DNA of 5,844 nucleotides from Cytophagaceae bacterium. GTDB taxonomy: Bacteria; Bacteroidota; Bacteroidia; Cytophagales; Spirosomataceae. The DNA is taken from assembly GCA_027485075.1 (NCBI GenBank), contig JAIXRT010000069.1, positions 1 through 5,844 on the forward strand, in the 5' to 3' direction. The first letter of the stretch is position 1, and each line of letters starts with the position of its first letter. The translations under genes were made by a program, and so were the position numbers. Under the pieces are notes generated by a model. It worked only from the letters and a program-made list of their open reading frames with translations. It was not told the DNA's origin and did not search any database. Of the stretch, positions 1 to 5,231 are shown in pieces.

Positions 1-571
1 CTAATAATATACCACCACCCTGGGAAGCACTTAATATTTGGCTGGCAATGGGCAAAACCATTTGGCCAGCGATTTCTGCCATGCTTTTAACAAATGGAAA
101 TCCTCCGCCATTATCTTCTACATATTCCAACCCAATGGCCATGATTTTTTTGGCATTGATTTGGTCAATGGTTTCGGAACTTAGTTGGTATTTCGCTGCA
201 CTCGCCACAAATGCTTGACCAGGTTTCATATATCCGATCTCTTGAAGCGTAGGCGCATTGATTTTTAACACGAGGCCACATTGCCAAACTTCTTGAACTT
301 GATCCGTCACCGAGGCGCCTGCCAATAAATAATCTGCATCGCTGAATCCCGCCCGATCCGCCGCTCCGCGTTCCATGATGAGCTCATGTCCATTCGCCAC
401 GAGTAATTGTACCGCCTGTGGACTAAGACTAATCCGATTTTCATAGGTTGAGCTTTCTTTGGGAAGACCTATTTGAATGCTTTTCGCATTCTGCTTTGTC
501 CAAGACATCGCCTCCATAGGCATAATGCCCTGTTGCGCAAGTAGTTCATGAAAAGGATTAATGGTGCTCAT
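1..571 (-). CDS. ald: Alanine dehydrogenase-like protein, N-terminal part (partial)
   Basis: The first 190 codons of an alanine dehydrogenase / transhydrogenase-alpha family protein are present; the rest lies beyond the left edge. The family oxidatively deaminates L-alanine to pyruvate with NAD+. What is visible is the AlaDh/PNT N-terminal domain: LPKESSTYENRISLSP (residues 36-51, with the family Arg at 46), the strand LVLKINAP (100-107, with the conserved Lys103), and FVKSMAEIAGQ (160-170), which leads towards the missing NAD-binding domain. About 30 residues precede the domain, an extension I recall from Bacteroidota homologues. The stretch after Lys103 (FVASAAKYQL, 121-130) does not show the LHLA-type catalytic His of Bacillus Ald, so substrate specificity is less certain than the family. 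The ATG at 569-571 lies inside the end of tsaE (14-bp overlap), so this is the last visible gene of a co-translated operon. It could instead be a PntA-like subunit. Confidence 0.85.
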   Translation of the reverse strand, partial: MSTINPFHELLAQQGIMPMEAMSWTKQNAKSIQIGLPKESSTYENRISLSPQAVQLLVANGHELIMERGAADRAGFSDADYLLAGASVTDQVQEVWQCGLVLKINAPTLQEIGYMKPGQAFVASAAKYQLSSETIDQINAKKIMAIGLEYVEDNGGGFPFVKSMAEIAGQMVLPIASQILSASQGGGILL

Positions 572-986
572 GGAGTGTCAGACTTCGTGTATTTTCATCA
601 ATAGGTGTTATGATCAATTCCACATGGGGAATATGCCAAAGTTCTTGTGCTTGCTCAGGCCATTCGACTAGGCAAATTTTTCCTGAATCTAAATAATCTT
701 CCATCCCAATGTCTAACGCCTCTTGTGCATTTTTCAATCGGTATAAATCGAAATGGTAGATGTCAGAATCATTCGCCCGCGCATATTCGTTGACCAATGC
801 GAACGTGGGGCTCTGCACATGACCGGTAACGCCTAATTGACGGGTTAGTTCTTTAACAAGCGTTGTCTTTCCTGCCCCCATTTGGCCTCTAAACAACCAT
901 ATGGGGCTATGTGCTAAGGCGATGGGAATTAATTCCGATGCCACCTGAGCCAAATCCGTTAAGGTATACGCTTGCCAAGTTCTCAT
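558..986 (-). CDS. tsaE: tRNA threonylcarbamoyladenosine biosynthesis ATPase TsaE
   Basis: TsaE is the P-loop ATPase that works with TsaB and TsaD to put threonylcarbamoyl on A37 of ANN-decoding tRNAs in the cytoplasm. The 142-residue length is normal for the family. Visible motifs, in order: Walker A GQMGAGKT (34-41), the SPTF signature (59-62), HFDLYRL (78-84, with the conserved Asp80 region) and EWPE (108-111). All family signatures are intact. The start ATG (984-986) overlaps the TGA stop of the upstream dehydrogenase as ATGA, and the 3' end overlaps the ald-like gene by 14 bp, so translation of the three genes is probably coupled. TsaE is usually essential in bacteria, so the promoter of this operon must be active during growth. 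The tsaB and tsaD genes are not in this window. Confidence 0.97.
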   Translation of the reverse strand: MRTWQAYTLTDLAQVASELIPIALAHSPIWLFRGQMGAGKTTLVKELTRQLGVTGHVQSPTFALVNEYARANDSDIYHFDLYRLKNAQEALDIGMEDYLDSGKICLVEWPEQAQELWHIPHVELIITPIDENTRSLTLHEHH

Positions 987-1684
987 AAATCAATATCGCC
1001 CAATTGTGGTCTAATGAGAATTTCTTCCAATACGGTCGAAGGGTTCATTTGATAAGCTGCCCAAATTGTGGAAGCAATATCATCCGCGGGGATAAATCGT
1101 TCCGTAGGTAATTCCACTCCATCCCAAGACGGGGTTAATGTGGCACCTGGTAAAATAGCTGTCACGCGAATTCCTTGTGTTTTAGTCTCCTCGCGCAGGA
1201 CTTTAGTCATACCTAATAAGGCAAATTTACTAATGCAATAGGAACCACCTAAGGTGTATGCCGTTATCGAAGCCGTAGAACACATATTGAAAATATGCCC
1301 TGATTTTCTGGCTTGAAACGTAGGCAACAAGGCACGTGTCAAATGATATGCGCTATATAAATTTGTCTCAATTTGCTTTTCCAATACCCCGTCTTCTTCA
1401 TTTTGAATTTGACCTGGAAGAAAAACGCCTGTGTTATTCACTAAGATGTCGATTGATTGGGATTGATCTAATACCCAAGCGGCAAAGGCTTGTACTTGTT
1501 TTTTGTCACTCAAATCTGCTGCATAGGTGTGCAAGCGTGGATTGTTATATTCGTTTGCTAGCGCATTTAACTTCTCCTGACTCCGAGAACAAGTAAAAAC
1601 TTGGAAACCTTCTTGAAGGAATTTTTTTACTAATGCCTTGCCAATTCCCTGACTTCCGCCACTAATTACTATCGATTTATCCAT
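983..1684 (-). CDS. Short-chain dehydrogenase/reductase (classical SDR)
   Basis: A 233-residue Rossmann-fold NAD(P)-dependent oxidoreductase of the classical SDR type; the substrate is unknown. The cofactor loop reads SGGSQGIG (8-15), with Ser in place of the usual leading Thr. AADLSD (55-60) is the adenine-contact region, and NNTG (83-86) is the structural motif. The catalytic tetrad is recognisable as Asn108, Ser136, Tyr149 and Lys153 (YCISK, 149-153). LPGATLTPSW (178-187) is the typical PG segment after the active site. TCSRS (31-35) places an Arg after the second strand, which favours NADP(H); this is inference. It is the first gene of the operon, and its TGA overlaps the tsaE ATG by 4 bp. 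The ATG at 1682-1684 has no Shine-Dalgarno, which is normal for Bacteroidota. Sepiapterin-reductase-like or 3-oxoacyl-ACP-reductase-like activity is possible, but the sequence alone does not decide. Confidence 0.93.
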   Translation of the reverse strand: MDKSIVISGGSQGIGKALVKKFLQEGFQVFTCSRSQEKLNALANEYNNPRLHTYAADLSDKKQVQAFAAWVLDQSQSIDILVNNTGVFLPGQIQNEEDGVLEKQIETNLYSAYHLTRALLPTFQARKSGHIFNMCSTASITAYTLGGSYCISKFALLGMTKVLREETKTQGIRVTAILPGATLTPSWDGVELPTERFIPADDIASTIWAAYQMNPSTVLEEILIRPQLGDIDL

Positions 1685-1692
1685 TATCTTTG
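1685..1692 (+). promoter_or_regulatory. Candidate -7 box for the MlaE-family gene
   Basis: TATCTTTG matches the Bacteroidota -7 consensus TAnnTTTG at all six fixed positions. It lies 22 bp before the ATG at 1715, which would give a leader of roughly 15 nt. No TTG -33 element lies at 17-23 bp spacing, so only half of the promoter is supported. Transcription from here would begin at or downstream of the TTG at 1700, which favours the ATG at 1715 as the real start. Confidence 0.4.
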
Positions 1693-1714
1693 GTGCTCAT
1701 TGTTTGTGCAGCAC

Positions 1715-2446
1715 ATGTCAAAATTAGGCAAATATTTACTCTTCCTAGGTAAGCTTTTTACAAATCCTGAAAAATTTCGGGTGAATTGGAAATTGATTAT
1801 GCAGGAATCAAAGGATATCGGTATTGATTCCATGTTGATCGTCACGATCGTTGCCAGTTTTTTAGGAGCTGTAACCTGTGTTCAAACAGCGGCCAATATG
1901 GAAAATCCATTTGTGCCCAGATACATCATCAGTTTAATTGTACGTGATTCGACCATTTTAGAATTGGGACCTACGATTACGTGTGTGGTTTTAGCGGGTA
2001 AGGTAGGGTCTAATATTGCGGGCCAACTAGGCACCATGCGGATTACGGAGCAAATTGATGCACTTGAGGTCATGGGAATTAATTCTTCGTCTTATTTAGT
2101 GCTACCTAAAATGATTGCGGCCATGTTGACCTTCCCGATGCTGGTGACCATGGCTTGTTTTTTGGGAATTTACGGCGGGTATTTGGCAGGTTGGTTAACT
2201 GGATCTGTAACTCCACAAGATTATATCCACGGTTTGCAATTCGATTTCAAGCCGAACTATGTGCTTTTTGCCTTGATAAAATCCTTGGTTTTTGGCTTTT
2301 TAGTTGTCTCGATATCGGCTTTCCAAGGGTTCTACACTAAAGGTGGAGCTTATGAAGTGGGCAAAGCCGGAACAGCCGCAGTAACGAATGCGTGTATTGC
2401 CATCTTGGTTGCAGATTATCTATTGGCCCAATTACTTGTGGGCTAA
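1715..2446 (+). CDS. mlaE: MlaE-family ABC transporter permease (lipid transport)
   Basis: A 243-residue inner-membrane permease of the MlaE/YrbE family, the membrane core of Mla/MCE systems that move phospholipid or hydrophobic substrates between inner and outer membranes. An amphipathic N-terminus (1-35) is followed by hydrophobic segments near 40-58, 88-103, 133-163, 183-206 and 223-242. The family loop with EQIDALEVMGI (112-122), where the ATPase is expected to dock, is intact. An in-frame TTG at 1700 would add five residues (MFVQH). I chose the ATG at 1715 because MSKLGKYLLFLGKLF resembles the usual N-terminus and because the likely -7 box ends at 1692. No mlaF ATPase or MCE-domain gene is adjacent: the gene stands alone between a divergent and a convergent neighbour, and its TAA overlaps the neighbour's TAG by 3 bp within a shared CTAA. 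Partners must be encoded elsewhere. Confidence 0.93.
   Translation: MSKLGKYLLFLGKLFTNPEKFRVNWKLIMQESKDIGIDSMLIVTIVASFLGAVTCVQTAANMENPFVPRYIISLIVRDSTILELGPTITCVVLAGKVGSNIAGQLGTMRITEQIDALEVMGINSSSYLVLPKMIAAMLTFPMLVTMACFLGIYGGYLAGWLTGSVTPQDYIHGLQFDFKPNYVLFALIKSLVFGFLVVSISAFQGFYTKGGAYEVGKAGTAAVTNACIAILVADYLLAQLLVG
1719..1726 (-). promoter_or_regulatory. Candidate -7 box for the SDR-tsaE-ald operon
   Basis: Read on the minus strand this is TAATTTTG, matching TAnnTTTG at all six fixed positions. It sits 34 bp before the dehydrogenase ATG and inside the first codons of the divergent permease gene. No -33 TTG is found at 17-23 bp spacing. The position is reasonable for the only promoter visible ahead of this operon. 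Confidence 0.35.
2423..2446 (+). terminator. Hairpin across the convergent stop codons, terminator-like but without a U-tract
   Basis: The arms 2423-2430 (TTGGCCCA) and 2439-2446 (TGGGCTAA) pair over 8 bp with one G-U pair, around an 8-nt loop. The downstream arm contains the permease stop TAA and the complement of the transglutaminase stop TAG. No run of T follows on either strand, and the G-U pair becomes an A/C mismatch in the minus-strand transcript. It could block convergent transcripts or protect the 3' end of the mlaE mRNA, but it is not a canonical intrinsic terminator. Confidence 0.35.
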
Positions 2447-3297
2447 ACGCATTGAATAAAAACTTCAGTCGTTAATGTCGATGTCGCCGCTCCCCGATAT
2501 GTTCCATATACCGGTGTGATTTCCTCTGGAAGGCAAGAAGCTGCTAAAGGTATGTGATTTCCTGCTACAACTTCGTGTTGCGTGGGATCGTATCCACGCC
2601 AACCGCCACCTGGCAAATAAACCTCAACCCAAGCATGTAAATGGTGCGTTTGATTCGGTAGATCCACCGGAGCGATGCCCGTATAATATCCAGAAACGAA
2701 TCTGGTGGCTAATCCCATGGCGCGGCATAGTGCTGAAAATAGTACGGCATAATCCCGACAAGAACCTTTGCGGTTCATTAATGTAAATTCTGGGCTATTT
2801 GGGGCACCTTCTTCGCGAATTTCGTAGGCAAATTGTTTGTAGATAAACGCATTAACATCACTTAAGAATTCAGAAGTACTCCACTGTACTTGAGATGCTA
2901 GGTGACGCGCTGTTTGTTCTATCACGGGTGTGACACCGTCTAAACCTAAATAGGGAGCAAGTGTCTTTACATAAGCGTCTGAATAGCGCATCGGAAGACG
3001 TTTGCTTTCGAAAGGGAAATACACAAAATCAAATGGATTGAATTCTGTGGTCTCTACAACAGCATTTATTTTAATAGCTAAGCAACTGGTGGGCTCCTTA
3101 AAGAATAAGATATTTTGGATATTCCCCTCAGGATCTAAATTTTTTGAAATCTGGACGGGTGTAGGGGATATGTTGAGTTCAAATGATTTGACCGTTAGTA
3201 AAGAACTTTTACGGGGATGAACATAGAGTACATGCGGCTCCAAATAAACAGGTTCGCTGTAGGTATAAGCTAAACTGTGGTGGATGTTAGCGATCAT
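2443..3297 (-). CDS. Transglutaminase-like cysteine protease with bacterial transglutaminase N-terminal domain
   Basis: A 284-residue cytoplasmic protein with no signal peptide. Residues 1 to about 85 match the beta-rich bacterial transglutaminase-like N-terminal domain (YTYSEPVYLEPHVLYVHPR, 11-29). The transglutaminase/protease core follows: NRKGSCRDYAVLFSALCR (175-192) with catalytic Cys180, HAWVEVYLPGGGWRGYDPTQ (221-240) with His221 and Asp237. The Cys-His-Asp triad is complete, so the enzyme should be active as a peptidase or isopeptide hydrolase/transferase. The start ATG overlaps the Anbu TGA as ATGA (3294-3297), so it is translationally coupled to Anbu and is the last gene of the alpha-E/Anbu/transglutaminase operon. 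Members of this family regularly accompany alpha-E proteins and ATP-grasp amidoligases, where the proposed role is to cleave or transfer the peptide product. The substrate is unknown. Confidence 0.93.
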   Translation of the reverse strand: MIANIHHSLAYTYSEPVYLEPHVLYVHPRKSSLLTVKSFELNISPTPVQISKNLDPEGNIQNILFFKEPTSCLAIKINAVVETTEFNPFDFVYFPFESKRLPMRYSDAYVKTLAPYLGLDGVTPVIEQTARHLASQVQWSTSEFLSDVNAFIYKQFAYEIREEGAPNSPEFTLMNRKGSCRDYAVLFSALCRAMGLATRFVSGYYTGIAPVDLPNQTHHLHAWVEVYLPGGGWRGYDPTQHEVVAGNHIPLAASCLPEEITPVYGTYRGAATSTLTTEVFIQCV

Positions 3298-4019
3298 TTC
3301 GGGAGCGAAATTAGGTCTTTCATCCAGCTTTCCTCAATGCCTTCCAATGACTTACGCAAGGCTTGATTCCAGTCATCTGAAATTTTCTGCATGTCTTCCT
3401 TGTACAAACGCACTTCTTTGGCCTTAAAGGTGCCTTTTTCGTATACGACTACGTCAATGGGAAAATCGACATCATTGGTACTGACTTGCGTGGCATCAAA
3501 CGAAAGAAACCCCATTTTTAACGCATCCTTTAGTGGTGTATCGAAATGTAGGTTTCGATTTAGCAGTGGTTTGCCATAGTTTGAATTACCAATAATCTGG
3601 TATTTAAGTCCATCGTTTATCTCGATCCAATTGCCTTCTGGGAAAATGAGGAACAGCTTATGGGTGTCATCTTTGGGCATTTGGCCACCTACGATGGCAT
3701 GGAGATTAAACTGATAACCTTCTTTTTCCAATGATTCACGATCTTCTTGTGCTACTTTTTTAAGCATTTGGCCAAACGCCGTGGCTGCTTGAAACATATA
3801 GTCATAACTCGCTTCATCTTCGTCAACAGTCTGATTAAAGTATGTCACAGCTTTATCGCGTACGGAGCGTAAGCCTGCGGTCATGATGAATAAACTGTGA
3901 TTTTTAATCTCGTGAATGGAGATTTTTTTGTTGGAATACATCTCATTTCCTGCTGTGATACGTGTATCTGCAATGGCAATGAGTCCTTCTTTAACGGTGA
4001 TTCCTAAGCAATAAGTCAT
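3294..4019 (-). CDS. Anbu (ancestral beta subunit) proteasome-like Ntn hydrolase
   Basis: A 241-residue protein of the proteasome beta-subunit fold, Anbu/COG3484 type. It starts MTYCLGI, so removal of Met exposes Thr2 as the N-terminal nucleophile with no propeptide. IAIADTRITAG (14-24) carries the proteasome-type Asp18, and Lys31/Lys32 (NKK) lies where the catalytic Lys is expected. FIMTAGLRSVRDKA (44-57) and the later NLHAIVGGQM (105-114) match inner strands of the fold. From family knowledge, Anbu self-assembles without alpha subunits, and clear proteolytic activity has been hard to show. The gene follows alpha-E after 57 bp and overlaps the transglutaminase gene by 4 bp, the classical Anbu neighbourhood. 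The probable role, by inference, is processing or degrading a peptide or tagged protein made by the system. HslV is excluded by the N-terminus and neighbours. Confidence 0.93.
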   Translation of the reverse strand: MTYCLGITVKEGLIAIADTRITAGNEMYSNKKISIHEIKNHSLFIMTAGLRSVRDKAVTYFNQTVDEDEASYDYMFQAATAFGQMLKKVAQEDRESLEKEGYQFNLHAIVGGQMPKDDTHKLFLIFPEGNWIEINDGLKYQIIGNSNYGKPLLNRNLHFDTPLKDALKMGFLSFDATQVSTNDVDFPIDVVVYEKGTFKAKEVRLYKEDMQKISDDWNQALRKSLEGIEESWMKDLISLPK

Positions 4020-4076
4020 ATATTCAATGGTGGCAAAAGGGAGCGCAATATTACAAATTTTTCTGGTATGCCACGG

Positions 4077-5039
4077 TTAGTTGACAGGCTTCAGGTCAAA
4101 ATAGGTATTGAAAATGGTTTGGCCTATTTCGTTGTTTTTCGTTTGGAAATTATCTAGAAATTGGTGTAATCCAGTTAATAAGATGTCGTCAATTTCCGTG
4201 AATTGAACTTCTGAAAGCAATTTGGAGACTTTTTTTTCAGCCAAATTTGAATAGCCATGTTCAAAAGAAGTTCCAGAAATCGCATAGAGTGACAATTCAG
4301 ATTCTTGCAAACAATGCACCACGGATCTCGGAAAGCTTTTTTCTAAAATCAAGAACTCAACGATGTTACGCGGATTTATGACTTTGTACTGTTGGCGAAA
4401 CATATTGTATGCAGAATTCGACTTTAACACCGCTGACCACATGAGTAAGTCCAACGGGGATCCGATAGCCTCTATGTCAGGCAAAAGTGTAAAGTATTTT
4501 ACATCTAGAAATCGGGTTGTTTTATCTGCTCGTTCAAGTAATTTACCTAGTTGGCCAAAATGCCAACCTTCCCCACGGGTTATGGTGGAATCCACAATCC
4601 CGTAGAATAATTGGCTTCCTGATTTAATTTCTTCTAGGAATCCCTGATAACGCGAAATTTCCCATTGCTTACTTCCTTCAACGCGGTCTTTTACTTTCCA
4701 GTAAACCTGGTTGACATATTCCCACATCTCCCGAGAAATACTTTCGCGAATGGTACGCGCATTTTCACGGGCACTATATAGGCAAGATAGAATCGAGTTG
4801 GGGTTTAGTTCGTCAAACGTCATGAAATACAAGACATTTTCACGATTGGCCTTGGGGTAATGTTCGAAGAAATTGTAATGATCTGCCGTGGCGACAATAA
4901 GTGGCTCCCATTGTTCGGGAACATTTGGAGGTAAATCAAGGGCTAAATTAAAATTCACTGAGATAAAGCGGGCATAGTTGTCGGCTCTCTCAATGTAGCG
5001 ATTCATCCAATAAATGGAATTGGCAACACGACTTAACAT
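4077..5039 (-). CDS. Alpha-E domain protein (DUF403)
   Basis: A 320-residue all-helical protein of the alpha-E family, normally found with circularly permuted ATP-grasp amidoligases, transglutaminase-like proteases and Anbu. The canonical N-terminus MLSRVANSIYWMNRYIERAD (1-20) fixes the ATG at 5037-5039. Other conserved blocks are SARENARTIRESIS (89-102), GWHFGQLGKLLERADKTTRF (158-177) and NPRNIVEFLILEKSFPRSV (222-240). The two ERAD segments (17-20 and 169-172) sit in similar helices, which suggests internal pseudo-symmetry. No signal peptide or membrane segment is present. The biochemical activity is not established; it has been proposed to assist or complete the amidoligase reaction. It is the first gene of its operon and faces pyrD across 192 bp. 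The ATP-grasp partner usually found directly upstream is absent. Confidence 0.92.
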   Translation of the reverse strand: MLSRVANSIYWMNRYIERADNYARFISVNFNLALDLPPNVPEQWEPLIVATADHYNFFEHYPKANRENVLYFMTFDELNPNSILSCLYSARENARTIRESISREMWEYVNQVYWKVKDRVEGSKQWEISRYQGFLEEIKSGSQLFYGIVDSTITRGEGWHFGQLGKLLERADKTTRFLDVKYFTLLPDIEAIGSPLDLLMWSAVLKSNSAYNMFRQQYKVINPRNIVEFLILEKSFPRSVVHCLQESELSLYAISGTSFEHGYSNLAEKKVSKLLSEVQFTEIDDILLTGLHQFLDNFQTKNNEIGQTIFNTYFDLKPVN

Positions 5040-5046
5040 AGGCTTA

Positions 5047-5076
5047 CTAATTTATTAAATGCTTGATTACCACAAA
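5047..5076 (-). promoter_or_regulatory. Candidate promoter for the alpha-E/Anbu/transglutaminase operon
   Basis: On the minus strand, TTTG (5076-5073) is followed after 18 bp by TAAATTAG (5054-5047), which fits TAnnTTTG at five of six fixed positions. The spacing suits the Bacteroidota -33/-7 arrangement. Only 7 bp separate the box from the ATG at 5039, so a transcript starting here would be leaderless or nearly so. The support is motif and spacing only. Confidence 0.3.
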
Positions 5077-5154
5077 GGTTGTTTTAAAATTAGCCTTTTT
5101 CAGTAAAGTGTCATCACGTCTAAAAGTTTTTTTTAAAATGTCTCAGGAATCTTC

Positions 5155-5183
5155 AGATAATCCTTGATTTATTCCCATTATCT
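5155..5183. repeat. Inverted repeat upstream of pyrD, possible operator
   Basis: AGATAAT (5155-5161) and ATTATCT (5177-5183) are perfect 7-bp inverted arms around a 15-nt centre. The dyad lies just upstream of the pyrD -7 box, about where an activator or repressor could bind. In an AT-rich stretch such a dyad can arise by chance. Confidence 0.25.
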
Positions 5184-5196
5184 AGGGGGCATTTAG

Positions 5197-5204
5197 TATT
5201 TTTG
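5197..5204 (+). promoter_or_regulatory. Candidate -7 box for pyrD
   Basis: TATTTTTG matches TAnnTTTG at all six fixed positions and lies 27 bp before the pyrD ATG, predicting a leader of about 20 nt. No TTG is found at 17-23 bp upstream; the nearest, at 5164-5166, is 30 bp away. The call rests on the -7 box and its position. Confidence 0.45.
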
Positions 5205-5231
5205 TTGCTTCGTTAAAATTGCATGCATCAT

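Larger units (their letters stand above)
5040..5231. other. AT-rich divergent intergenic region between alpha-E and pyrD
   Basis: This 192-bp gap must hold the promoters for both divergent units. It is stop-rich on the strands read, and I see no remnant of a protein gene, in particular no ATP-grasp fragment. TTTTAAAAT occurs twice (5082-5090 and 5131-5139), and TTAAAAT again at 5213-5219. A T8 run lies at 5127-5134. Promoter and dyad candidates are listed separately. Confidence 0.75.

Noticed and set aside
1336..1596. Plus-strand open frame of 86 codons within the dehydrogenase gene
   Set aside because: It lies entirely antisense to a well-supported SDR gene and shows no recognisable domain.
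1700..1714. TTG start for the MlaE permease adding MFVQH
   Set aside because: The likely -7 box ends at 1692, so the transcript would begin at or after the TTG, and the ATG at 1715 gives a family-like N-terminus.
1882..2340. Open frames of 61-63 codons inside the MlaE gene (minus 1882-2073; plus 2155-2340)
   Set aside because: They sit inside a clear permease gene and have no independent start signal or recognised motif.
4020..4076. Possible regulatory stem in the 57-bp gap between alpha-E and Anbu (GTGGCA 4030-4035 with TGCCAC 4069-4074)
   Set aside because: The stem is only 6 bp with a 33-nt loop and no U-tract, which is too weak to call an attenuator or terminator; a TAnnTTTG box is also absent, so the gap looks like a plain operon spacer.
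3002..4605. Plus-strand open frames at 3002-3220, 3391-3579 and 4363-4605
   Set aside because: All are antisense to the transglutaminase, Anbu and alpha-E genes, with no recognisable product.
5120..5139. AT-rich hairpin-like TAAAAG-T8-AAAA as a terminator
   Set aside because: It lies between divergent gene starts, where no transcript needs to end, and the stem has almost no G or C; it is low-complexity sequence.
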